Positions 1 through 10,480 of a stretch of DNA of 64,000 nucleotides are shown piece by piece. Source of the stretch: Cycas panzhihuaensis (taxonomy: Eukaryota > Cycadophyta); the NCBI GenBank assembly GCA_023213395.1, contig CM041465.1, positions 77,879,741 to 77,943,740 of the forward strand. Direction: 5' to 3'. A program made the position numbers and the translations under genes. The notes beneath the pieces are model-generated. The model was not told the origin of the DNA. It did not search any database and saw nothing but the letters and a program-made list of their open reading frames with translations. The first letter of the stretch is position 1; every line of letters begins with the position of its first letter.

Positions 1-459
1 CATTGCAGTTATTAGTTAAGGTTTATGCATTTATGCAAGTTTACATGCCTTTCTCTGCATGTTTATTTGAACAGGAAGTCTACTAAAACCCTTTATTTAT
101 AGTTCACTATTCATTTCATGTAGGATTTCATTCATCTAAATTGTATTGAACAAAGGAAATATGAACCAATAAACTCTCTATTGTCATAATAATTATGGCT
201 TAATGGTGGTAATTTATCACTATTCACCATATTGGTGAGTATTAGATATAATAACATCTTATTTACATGGTGGTACCACATGTAAAATGTTAAATTAGTG
301 AGGATTCAACTCAAAACATAGTCAAAATGGACCAAAATGGTCATAAATGGGATGAAATGTACCTAAAATAGACTAAAACAAACATCTAAAATATACATAA
401 AATAGGGTGCATTTCCTCAAATGGATTTCACTGTTCCTTTCCATTTCTCCAAATAGGTT
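1..459. other. AT-rich flank, no gene
   Basis: No open frame, RNA gene or repeat boundary could be recognised. This is the pre-insertion flank of the copia element that starts at 465. Confidence 0.6.
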
Positions 460-464
460 CACAA

Positions 465-800
465 TGTTGGGAATAATCCCAATGTATGTGCACCAGAGCG
501 CTTAGGGCCCCTCAAAGCCGTCTTTGAGGGCCCCTAGGGCACCTTGAGCCGTTCAATAGCCGCTCGGACCGACCACTCATTTGAGGTACGTATCACCGTT
601 ATTTATTTTTAATATTTTTTCAAACTAACCTTAATTGTTGTGCAGCTAGGGTGATGGCGCCGGCCCCCTTCCTGAATTCTCTATTTAAGGGTTGGGAATA
701 CCTCCCTGGTGTTTATTAACACCGCCATTCTATTGGAAATTACCGTTGTACTCAAGATGAAAGCGTTATGATGTCCTGCTCTGCTCCTCCGGCTCCATCA
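465..800 (+). repeat. 5' LTR of e1
   Basis: Starts TG and ends CA. It is near-identical to 8416-8751, with about 14 substitutions, six of them clustered at the segment after GGGTGATGG. It carries the element promoter and is followed two bases later by the primer site. Confidence 0.95.
681..690 (+). promoter_or_regulatory. TATA-like box in the e1 LTR
   Basis: CTATTTAAGG sits about 110 bases before the LTR end and is identical in the 3' LTR (about 8632-8641). Its position fits the promoter that makes the genomic RNA. Functional use is inferred. Confidence 0.5.
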
Positions 801-802
801 TT

Positions 803-816
803 TGGTATCAGAGCCA
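803..816 (+). promoter_or_regulatory. Primer binding site (initiator tRNA-Met type) of e1
   Basis: TGGTATCAGAGCC begins two bases after the 5' LTR. It is the standard complement of the plant initiator tRNA-Met 3' end used by many copia elements to prime minus-strand DNA. Confidence 0.9.
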
Positions 817-1454
817 CGATGATGCTATTATCTATTTTCTGGTTTTAGTTGCTCAATCGTCTAGCGAAACATATCTATATGACTGCTCATTGAGATTCTG
901 GCGAGCTCACCTATCTGCTGGAGAAGACGGATCTGGATTCCATCCACTGTGAAGGAAGTTCTCCCGCTCAGAAGTTTGCTCTCCATACGGAAATTAGGTT
1001 CTTCGTTTCCGTTTTTATATTTTCAACATATAAATAAATGAATTTTTTTATATATGCTTTAGCTTGATAAATCTGTGGTTTGCGATTCTCTGTACTGGTT
1101 TGATCTATCCATACATATAGCCTTTCTCTTTTGTCCTGTGCATTCTCTACATTTGTACTGAACAACTCTCAGTATATATATATAGTTTGCTTGATACCTG
1201 TCTTCGTTTAACCATCTCTGTTGTTATCTCTCTTAACCTCTGTGTTATCTCTGTGACTCTACCCGTTTCTGCGTATTTTTGCATTCATATTCATCGCCCT
1301 GAGTGCGTCCTCTTTGTGCGTCTCCGTTTCTGCCTGTTTTTGCATCCCGTGCATCAGGCGTTAACTCTGCGTCGGCGTCTCCTCCGTTTTGCGTCCCGTG
1401 CAGATCTCTGTGTCTGCGTTCCCCGTGTTTGCCTCGCGTTCCGTGTGATCTGTG

Positions 1455-1815
1455 TCCTTAGCCTTGCGCTGTATCTCCTTAGCCTCGCGCTGTATCTCCT
1501 TCTGCGTCTCGCCCTCTGCGCTGTGTCTGCGTCCCCGTGGCGCGCCGTTCCGTGCACTGTGCTCATTTAATACACAGTCCGTTGTGATCTCATTTAATAC
1601 ACAGTCTGTCCCGTGTTGATGTATTATTTGCATTTGACGTTGATTATAAATCGCCTTTATCTCATTTAATACATTGTTGATGCTATATATAAATCGCCTT
1701 TTATTATACTTTCATTATTGTGCTAGCTTATCGCCCATCATTGTGCGTTGATATATTAATGTTCCCGTTTCATTATTAAATCGCCTTTCTTTGTGTGCAA
1801 ATCGCCTTTGCATTT
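1455..1815 (+). repeat. Cluster of short direct repeats in the e1 leader
   Basis: A ~22-bp unit containing GCGCTGTATCTCCTTAGCCT is tandemly repeated near 1460-1500. TCATTTAATACACAGTC occurs at 1563 and 1590, with a shorter third copy at 1662. AAATCGCCTT occurs four to five times between 1648 and 1810. The block is pyrimidine rich and more GC rich than its surroundings. Confidence 0.6.
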
Positions 1816-1958
1816 ATTGTGTTTGCTACGCCTTTTATTCATTACGTCTGCGTCCTCATCATTCGGTTGTTTGCGCCCTTAATGCGCTAATATTCTTTTA
1901 AATCTGATTATTACATGTTTTTCAATTCTGGTTTTAAAAGTTTTAAGTTGTACTTTTT

Positions 1959-2031
1959 AACTCGACGAGCGAGTTCACCCTCCTAGCATCGGAGGTTTCT
2001 GTTATCCGATTGGTCTTGGGTTCAATCCCAA
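1959..2031 (+). ncRNA. tRNA-like triple hairpin in the e1 leader
   Basis: Three perfect stems occur in order: AACTCG/CGAGTT (1959-1975), CCTCC/GGAGG around a 7-base loop (1979-1995), and TTGGG/CCCAA (2016-2031) containing GGTTCAATCCC, which resembles the pol III B box and T arm. No matching acceptor stem was found, loop base 33 is not T, and the A box is poor. It is therefore at best a decayed or mimic structure and not a functional tRNA gene. Confidence 0.35.
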
Positions 2032-4178
2032 CTCAGTCCATCTTCAGACCGATTTTTAAAGAAGTTCTTTTAATTTTAAACTTTATTTTTTTAAAATTTT
2101 ATTTTTTCATAGAGTTATTGGCGCTTTTATGGCCATAACTTCTTGCTGGCTCATCGGTTTCAGATGAAACCTACGCCAATAGATCAAAAATTTTCCGTAC
2201 ACTGATTTCGACTGGTCATAAGACCAATTTGGTGCCAATTTGACCTTGTTTCGACCTGTTTAACATTAGACTTTTAAAATTTCAGCAATTTTCGTATTTT
2301 TAACAAAATCGGTTTTAGAACTGGCTGTCATTTATTTCTGGTAAACTGTTTTGTGCCTGAATTTTCTCTATAGCAATCTAAGTTGTATAGACTCTAATAC
2401 CCATTTTCTACTTTAATTTTTTGAGTTCATATTCACTAATATTTTAATCGCTAAAATAAGAAATTTAGTTGTTTTTGCCTGTTTCTTGAACATTCTTCAT
2501 AAAGACACTTGTTACATTTTTCACTATAACTTTTGCAATTTTTATCAGATTTCATTTCCGTCGACCGTTGGGAAGCTGACTCATTTCTCTTCATTGTGAT
2601 ATATTTTTCATATATTTTGACACATTTTTCTTATATTTCAAATCAGTCAAAGTTGAGGTATCCTATTGGCCTAAATTTACTGTTTTTTACACCTGTTTAA
2701 TATATTTTTTCAAAATTTTCAAATTGAAAGAACATTGATTACCTCATAAATAATATTTGATCATTTGTTCAACTTTTTCTAAAGGTTTATTAGTCTTTTT
2801 ATGCAATTTTTGCCTACCCTGCTCCTATTAGGCTCCATAAGGAGGTCCATTCATTTGCATCATTCAAAACGTGATTTATTGGTATCCGTTTTCAAAACTG
2901 TTTATTTCATTGGATTCATACCCCATCAATCTACATATTGGTAAAATTTTAAGCAATTCTGACCTTATTCAATATAGTTTTCAATTTGTTAAAGTTGAGC
3001 ATATATATACATCCTAACAAGCTTGTCTTCTTTCAAAAATTGTAAAGAAAATTCTAGTTCATATTTCCTTGTTTACTCAAGTTTCTGCTTGATCTTTCTA
3101 TAAGCATTTTACATTATTTTGAACTAGCATTTGTTTATAAGGCAATATATATTATTTCTCAAAGAAAAGTTGTTTTTATATAAAAAGGAAGTTTTTTTAT
3201 TGAATATTTACCTTACTCATTTGAGAAATTGGCATTTTTTGAAAACTATTTATTCTCAAAAGTTTATTTCAAGTCTTGCATAAGTGAAAAGTTTTTTTTA
3301 AAGTTGTTTTCAAACGCATCATTACTTTCTTATTGATCATTATACTTTTGTATCAAAGTTGTTGAAAAATATCATCTTTCTTGCACTTATAAAAGGAAAA
3401 TTGCATTTCTTTTCAAAGGCATATTATATTTGTTTGAAGGACATTATTTTTTGAAAAAAAAACAAAAAGAGTTTTTCTAAAAGTTTTCATTTCATCTTGC
3501 TTAGAGCACTTTATTTATCAAAGGATTTTTTTTTTTCTTTTTCTAAGCAAGACCACATTGCTAAATAGATTAGTTTCCACATTAAATAAGATAATTCTGA
3601 ATTAAACCACACTTTTTTCCAAATTGCAAGGGGAGCAGTTAGGACCCCGGTTATTACCACCAAGACACGCTAATCAGCCTACTCATATTGGATGAGGACA
3701 GCCATTAGCTATCAGGTGTATACGGTGGCAGGCTGAAGTGCAGAACCTTTTCATTTTATGGTGTTTGGAGACCAAGGCTAGACCTGAAGAGGGTGAGTGC
3801 CTTGGTTCGAGAACCTTCACCTCTAGATCTGTCGTTAGGCATAAATCTGGCGTAGGTGGACCAATAATTCAAGGGGGTGTCAAAGCCTTCTTAGCAGCCC
3901 ACGTACTGAGGTATATAGAGCCTGGCATCTGCACGCAGATAAAGGGTCCCTGCTTTTGCCATCCGTGGGCGCCATTGATGTAATAGCAACCAAGGTTGCC
4001 CAGAGAAACATAAACTTAGAGCCTAGTAGCCTTTCTAGGTCCTAGTTCATTTGTTCAAACTTTTGAAAACCTTGGGATATATATTTGGAAATAATTTCTT
4101 TCATTTAAGTTCTTTCAAATTTTTACATTCAAATATTTTTTATTGTATTTATCACATTTTATACAACTTTAATTTAAA

Positions 4179-5777
4179 ATGACGTCTAGTTTTGGGAATA
4201 TGATTATTCCTAAATTTGATGGAAACAATTTTCTTAACTGGAGTAGGAGGATGAGGCCCATCCTCATAGCAAATGAAATGTGGGATATAGTAAGAACCGG
4301 TTACAATGACTTAGGATCAAATCCAACTGATACTGAAAAAGCTACACACAAAGAAAATGTCAAAAAAGATAATGAAGCATTAGCTCTTATTTTTTGTGCA
4401 TTGGAAGATAATGTTTTCCCACGAGTTAGTGAATCCATTAAGTCCAAAGAGGCTTGGGATACTTTACAGCTTATATATTTAAGGGGTAGATCCTCTAAAT
4501 TACAAAACTTAAGAAGTAAGTTTGAAAATTTACGTATGATGCCTCATGAATCAATAACTAAATTTATGACCAAGATTCAAGATATAGTTAACCAAATGAG
4601 GTCCCTTGGGGATACCTTAACCGAACAAAGAGTAGTTGAACGAATCCTTCGATGTATAGGAGCCGTTAGATGCTTTGAGATAGTAGCTACTAGTATTAGT
4701 GTATCTAAAGACCTAAGTACCCTCAAAATAGAACAACTTACTGCTATGCTCATGTCCATAGAAGAGCAACAAGCTGCCAATGAAACCTTAGAACATGCCT
4801 TTGCTACAAAGGCTAACATTCAACCTAATCCTCAAGATGGCACTTCAAAACAAAACAAATCTCCTCTAAGGCGAAAAGATGAAAACCCTAGAAATGAAAC
4901 TAGACAAAATCCTCCACGATACCAAGCTCCTCATAATAGACAAGGACGACCCCCACAACATGAAAACTCTCCAAGACATTCGAACACTCAAAGAAACCCT
5001 AACCAACGAAGACAAGTTGAAAATCATTCTTGTTGTCCACATTGTCATGGGAACCCACAACCTTCTAGAACACCTCAAAACTATCGTGACCAACCAAGAA
5101 ATAATCATACTCAATTCTATGAGGAAAGGGGGAGACCTTTCAACCTTAATCGCTCTCCACCAAGGAATCAAAATCTTAGTTATGGAAAAAGAGATCAACT
5201 ATATTGCACTTATTGTCATAGAAATGGTCACACTGAAGATAAGTATTTTTCAAAACATGGACCACCCTCTAGAGGGCATGTGCCAAATACATCAGAATCT
5301 AAAATCAACAATAGGTTATTTCTATCTAGTTTTTCAGCCCTAGAAGAAGATGACGATAGTTGGTACATTGATTCCGGTTGTTCCACCCACATGACCCATA
5401 AAGAACAATTATTTCAAACTTTGGATACAAATAAGAAAGGGTCTATTATGTTTGGAGACAACACCTCTCATGAATCGATTGGAAAATGTAACATTGCCTT
5501 ATTGACTAATAGTGATGAATATAAATATTTAAATGATGTTCTATATGTCCCTGCTTTAAAGAAAAACTTATTATCGATAGGACAGATGATGGGACAAGAT
5601 TATAAAATAATTTTTGACAACGGCGAATGTGTCATTAAAGACAAACGACAAAATGAAGCTATTGTTGCTAGGGGTATCATGACTAAAGATTGTTTATTTA
5701 AACTTACTATCACCCCCTTAGATACATATACCCTTAGAACCACAACTACTATGGATAGTGACCTATGGCATCGATGA
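4179..5777 (+). pseudogene. e1 Gag and protease (copia polyprotein, N-terminal part)
   Basis: This 532-residue frame starts at the first ATG after the leader. The first ~220 residues match the UBN2/DUF4219 copia Gag core (MIIPKFDGNNFLNWSRRM near the start), which packages element RNA. A linker rich in N, P, Q and R follows (about 210-335), then a zinc knuckle at residues 343-356. Its fourth ligand is Tyr instead of Cys (TAT at 5244-5246), explained by one G-to-A change. The aspartic protease has WYIDSGCSTHMT with the catalytic Asp at residue 398. The frame ends at TGA 5775-5777 in the sequence LWHR-stop-FGHLN, where family members have Arg, so the stop is a CGA-to-TGA change inside the GAG-pre-integrase domain. 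The same frame continues downstream. Confidence 0.92.
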
Positions 5778-6644
5778 TTCGGTCACCTTAATTATACCAG
5801 TTTAGCCCTTATGAAAAGATTAGATATGGTTAATGGCTTGCCCCCTATTGATGTTAATAAAGAGTTGTGTGAGGGATGCCTTCTTGGAAAACATCATAGA
5901 GAAAATTTTCCAGACTTTAGCCATCAGACATCTGCCCCTCTTCAACTCGTATACACAGATATTTATGGCCCAATGGCCACTCCCTCCTTGGCAGGTGCTA
6001 AATATTTCCTTACATTTATTGATGACTTTACAAGAAAGACTTGGGTGTTCTTTCTCAAATACAAATCTGATGCTTTCGACCACTTTGTTGACTTCAAAAC
6101 CTTCGTTGAGCGACAAAGTGGATATCATATCCTCTCCTTAAGATCAGATAATGGGGGAGAATTTACCTCTAATATCTTCAAGGATTACCAGATTCAACAT
6201 GGGATTAGGCGACAACATACCAACCCCTACACCCCACAACAAAATGGTGTAGCAGAAAGGAAAAACAGAACTATCGTAGAAATGGCACACTATATGCTTA
6301 AAGATAAAAACTTAGGCCATGAATTTTGGGTCAAGATCCATACCGCATTCTACTTACTTAATCGATGTTCCACAAAAGCCGTTAGGGGGAAGACACCAGA
6401 AGAAGCATGGACAGGTTATAAACCTAGTATCTGTCACCTTAAGGTATTTGGTTGTTTAGCCTATGCCCACATCCCTGACCAAAGAAGAACCAAATTAGAT
6501 GATCATCGTGTAAAATGTATCTTTATTGGATATAGTGAATCATCAAAATCTTACAAAGTTTATGATCCCAAATCTCGAAAAGTTATACTAAGTAGGGATG
6601 TCAAATTTCAAGAAGACACCTACTATCAAAATAATCACGAATAA
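5778..6644 (+). pseudogene. e1 integrase (same frame, after the TGA)
   Basis: The frame of gag-protease continues without a shift. The zinc-binding part runs from the His before the TGA through CEGC and HH near the start. The catalytic core shows Asp in VYTDIYGP, Asp in SLRSDNGGEF and Glu in QQNGVAERKNR. The last two are separated by 35 residues, the D,D35E arrangement of retroviral-type integrases that join element DNA to the chromosome. All catalytic residues are present. A TAA at 6642-6644 closes this segment, and the frame resumes immediately after it. Confidence 0.92.
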
Positions 6645-7490
6645 CAAAAGGACATTACTATTAAGTTTAATGCATCAAATACATCCAAATATGTACTTCC
6701 TATGTGGAGAAACTCTCCGGAAACTACTAAGGAAACAACATCACCTCAACAACCATCACAACCTCTACCCAAATGGGTTCAACGCAACTATGACTTAGGA
6801 AATATATTAGATAATAATCAAAGATCTACACGTTCACACAAAGTTAACTTTGCTCTAATGAGTAAGTTACTCAAAAGTCATAAGCCTCAAACCTTTGGTG
6901 AGGCTAATCAACATGAGTGCTGGCAAAAAGCCATGTAAGAGGAATATAAATCTATCGTTAAAAATGACACTTGGGAACTTGTAAACTTACCACCAAGGAA
7001 GAAAGCCATTGGAACCAAATGGGTCTATAAGACTAAGTTCCACTCTGATGGATCAATTGATAAATATAAAGCTCGTTTAGTTGCAAAAGGATATGCCCAA
7101 AGAGAAGGCATAGACTATACTGAAACATTTGCCCCAGTTGCTAGAATGGAATCAGTTCGCGTGATAATAAGTTTAGCCACTCAAATGGGTTGGCCTGTTT
7201 ATCAAATGGATGTAAAAAGTGCTTTCTTAAATGGTTATATCCAAGAAGATATCTATGTCTCTCAACCCCTCGGTTTTGAAGTCAGGGGGGAAGAAAACAA
7301 AGTGTACAAGTTAAAGAAAGCATTATATGGTCTAAAACAAGCACCTAGGGCTTGGTATTCCCGTATAGACACATATCTTAAAGATCAAGGGTTTGAAAGA
7401 TCTCAAGCAGATCCAAACCTATACACCAAAATTAAAGGAAATTCGATATTGATCGTAGGACTTTACGTAGACGACTTAATTTATACCTAA
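6645..7490 (+). pseudogene. e1 reverse transcriptase
   Basis: Still in the gag frame. A linker of ~90 residues leads to TAA 6936-6938 (sequence ending WQKAM, then EEYKS; family members have Gln here, so CAA-to-TAA). The copia RT (RVT_2) follows: [47 protein letters not shown] and the catalytic YVDDL. RT copies the element RNA into DNA inside the particle. The frame is lost at about 7488, where one base has been deleted just after the YVDD motif, and coding resemblance resumes one frame over. Confidence 0.92.
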
Positions 7491-8395
7491 ATGACTCCCA
7501 ACTTTTAAGTCAATTTAAAGAAGCTATGTGTAAGGAATTTGAAATGATAGACTTAGGTCTTATGCACTACTTCCTAGGATTAGAAGTATGGCAAGATAAA
7601 CAAGGAATATTTATCTCTCAACGTAAATATATATTAGACCTTCTACAAAGATTTAATATGACAAACTGTAAACCATTATCAATACCGTAAATTGGAATTA
7701 AACTCTCTAAGACAGATGACTCAACTTCAGTTGATCCCACTCACTATAGACAACTGATTGGTAGCCTACTTTATTTAACCTCTACTCGACCTGATATAAC
7801 ATATTCTGTAAGTGTTGTATCTAGATTTATGCAGGACCCAAAGACATCTCATTGGCAAGCTGCTAAAAGAATCCTCAGATACCTTAAAGGGACTTCAGAC
7901 TTTGGATTATACTACAAACCTACATCTGAGTTTCAGTTAACTGGTTATACAGATTCAGATTGGGTTGGTGATGTCGATGATAGAAAATCTACCTCAGGTT
8001 ATGCATTTAGTATGGGATCATTAGTGGTAGCTTGGAGTACAAAGAAACAAAATACCGTTTCCTTATCCACAAACAAGGTAATATAAAGTCAGAGTAGTGT
8101 TAGGAGCCTGTGAATCAATCTGGTTAAGAAGACTCTTACAGGATTTTCAAATTAAACAGCAAGGTCCCACTGAAATTTGGTGTGATAATCAGAGTGCTAT
8201 TCAAATGACAAAAATCCAAGATTCCACTAGAACAAAGCATACGAAACTCAATACCACTTCATTTGGGAACTTGTACAAGCGAGCAGATAGAGTTGACTTA
8301 TCAGAGCAATCAAGATCAAACAAATGGATATTTTTACAAAGGCCTTGGGAAAAATCAAGTTTGAAAAGTTCAGAGATGATTTAGGAGTCATACAC
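7490..8395 (+). pseudogene. e1 end of RT and RNase H
   Basis: The shifted frame from 7490 carries the RT C-terminus and connection domain ([22 protein letters not shown]), interrupted by TAA 7688-7690 (CAA-to-TAA by family expectation). RNase H follows with [11 protein letters not shown] and KSTSGYAF. Frame is lost again at about 8084-8096, just before the segment ACESIWLRRLL. It then runs through WCDNQSAIQM and is lost a third time near 8255. The final stretch contains MDIFTKALGKIKFEKFRDDL, the usual copia C-terminus, with two stops before it. RNase H removes the RNA strand during reverse transcription; this one is dead. Confidence 0.88.
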
Positions 8396-8402
8396 ATTGG
8401 GC

Positions 8403-8415
8403 TTATGGGGGAGAA
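8403..8415 (+). promoter_or_regulatory. Polypurine tract of e1
   Basis: TTATGGGGGAGAA directly abuts the 3' LTR, the position and composition expected of the plus-strand DNA primer. Confidence 0.85.
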
Positions 8416-8751
8416 TGTTGGGAATAATCCCAATGTATGTGCACTAGAGCGCTTAGGGCCCCTCAAAGCCGCCTTCGAGGGCCCCTAGGGCACCTTGAGC
8501 CGTTCAATAGCCGCTCGGACCGACCACTCATTTGAGGTACGTATCACCGTTATTTATTTTTAATATTTTTTCAAACTAACCTTAATTGTTATGCAGCTAG
8601 GGTGATGGTGCCCGACGCCTCCCCGAATTCTCTATTTAAGGGTTGGGAATACCTCCCTGGTGTTTATTAACACCACCATTCTATTGGAAATTGTCGTTGT
8701 ACTCAAGATGAAAGCGTTATGATGTCCTACTCTGCTCCTCCGGCTCCATCA
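8416..8751 (+). repeat. 3' LTR of e1
   Basis: 336 bp, same length as the 5' LTR, followed directly by the target duplication CACAA (8752-8756). Confidence 0.95.
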
Positions 8752-8756
8752 CACAA

Positions 8757-10044
8757 ATGATCTTAGAAATCATCATGAAATAACATGATTCACATCTTAT
8801 TGTAGCGTAGATCAACATATAAACATTATATCCCCATTCATTCTTATATCAGTCATTAGTTAAGATAAACATGCCTACAAATAATACATCAATAGATTAA
8901 TAAAAATATGGTTTCATATTCACAACATAAATCACATTATATCATCAATATTCCTCACAGTTATTCATCATGCCATCAAACCACAATTGTCAAACCTTCA
9001 TCATGTGATATATGATATTCATGCATGTCTCTCTTACATGCATCCAACCATATACCTATCCTCTTGCCTACATCAAAAAACATCACAACAATAGTTATCT
9101 TTGACCAACATACCTCATCTTATTACCAAACATATAAAGGGTATCACAAAGTTGCTTCTCACCTCATAAGTAAATTGCTTGTTTCATATTATTGAGCGCT
9201 AGCTCACTGTATCAACCTACTTCAACTATTATAATATGATAAAACTTTATACCACTTTAAGTAACCTCAAATCTCTTGACAATAAACACTATTAGAATAA
9301 AATTCATAAACTAGTGAATAAAAAATTCTATTTGGGTAAGAGAGATATCACTCGTTATTGACTATCATGCTATTAAAATTAAGTTCTAGTGAGGTGATCA
9401 ATCTCATAAAACCTCAATCACATTTGTAGGGGATCCTCCTACAAATCCAAAATCAACTAGTTTATATTCATTATATTTATTGAACTAATAAAACCTCTTC
9501 CCATGTTGGCAATAGTAGTTAAATAGGGATATCATTATGGTCTTCTGGTCTTCTCTAACTATTCTACCCTTCAATAGCCAATAAACCATGCTTCACATGA
9601 AATAGGTTCTCCTCTTGCATATTTAGGAAAACTATGCATACAATATACTAAATAAATATCTGTAAATAATAAATAAATATTTTATCATGTAGGTCTTGTA
9701 GTACTCATCTTTCCATAACTTTCAATAGCTTGTATATGGCTCTTAATATGCCCCAATCTAGTCATATCTCGTAGGTATAACCTCTAGAAAAACCTTAGCT
9801 TGTTAAACCCCTCTTTAATAGGGTCCTTATACTGGCTTATACTAACTCTATCATCCTAATATTGGCTCTCATATCTATTACATAACTTTAGTGACTCTGA
9901 TATACTCTAGATGCTATTACTTAATGCACATCTAATCCATAATATAACTTCATATAATAAACTAATATACATAGGATCTTAATCAACATGTCTAACAACT
10001 TATGTCAAACAGGTTCTCCACATCTAAATCTTCAATACCATTAG
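8757..10044. other. AT-rich interval, no gene recognised
   Basis: No coding frame or clear repeat boundary was seen on either strand. It may be leader or decayed interior of the minus-strand LTR remnant just to the right. Confidence 0.5.
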
Positions 10045-10480
10045 CTCTAATACTAAATATTAAATCATGGTATAAGGAAAATAATTCTCATACCACCTGC
10101 AAAACATACTAGCCAATCATAAGTCTAAGATTTAGAATAATACATTACTATGCCATGTTAAATATTAATATATCATCATAAGGATATATACACATACATT
10201 ATGCAAATTAAGATATAAACCATATCAAATATATGAACATGTATAAACATCACCACAAGACACTAGATATAAATGTGGAAAACCCAAACTAGGAAAAAAC
10301 CATGGGAGAAGGCTGGAGGCTAGATCCACTCTATTAATTATATAATAAAGTCATCTTTTCTACTCTTAAGTTTCTCAAGTGGGTGTATATATATTTATAG
10401 GACAATTCACCTCATGATGATCTTGCCACATTGCAAAGCCTTTTCACCTTCCAATAGGAGGTTACTATTGTGCAGTTGTC
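10045..10480 (-). repeat. Decayed LTR remnant with reversed primer site
   Basis: Read on the minus strand, the segment ends in TTTAGTATTAGAGC near 10062-10045, a degraded version of the TGGTATCAGAGC primer site. The interior AAAAAACCATGGGAGAAGG (about 10296-10314) and its surroundings recur at about 55430, next to another reversed primer-site-like sequence near 49900. The two look like LTRs of one old family. Outer ends are too degraded to place exactly. Confidence 0.4.

Larger units (their letters stand above)
817..4178 (+). other. Long untranslated leader of e1
   Basis: About 3.4 kb separates the primer site from the gag start, far more than the few hundred bases common in copia elements. 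It contains a pyrimidine-rich repetitive block (about 1190-1870), a tRNA-like triple hairpin (1959-2031), a long AT-rich stretch (2040-3600) and a more GC-balanced block just before gag (3630-4030). Blocks around 870-1110 and 2095-3150 resemble the leader of e2 at 50.9-51.25 kb and 52.86-53.7 kb, so the leader is an inherited part of this element group, not a random insertion. No open frame in it looks like a protein gene. Confidence 0.75.
465..8751 (+). mobile_element. Ty1/copia LTR retrotransposon e1, full length but inactivated
   Basis: Two 336-bp LTRs starting TGTTGG and ending ATCA bound an 8,287-bp element. The 5-bp direct repeat CACAA lies immediately outside both ends (460-464 and 8752-8756), which is the mark of an integrase-made insertion. 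Between the LTRs the order is primer site, 3.4-kb leader, gag, protease, integrase, reverse transcriptase, RNase H and purine tract. Integrase before RT defines Ty1/copia. By hand the two LTRs differ at about 14 of 336 positions, mostly transitions, so the copy is fairly young compared with the rest of the window. The polyprotein frame is broken by at least five stops and three frameshifts, so the copy cannot supply its own proteins. Confidence 0.96.

Noticed and set aside
1187-1570. 127-codon plus-strand frame in the e1 leader
   Set aside because: Low-complexity pyrimidine repeats read as Leu/Arg/Cys runs; no start context, no family match, and overlapping frames on the other strand are equally long.
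3738-3983. 81-codon frame just before e1 gag
   Set aside because: Ends 195 bases before the gag ATG, shows no domain and lies in leader sequence; kept only as part of the leader.
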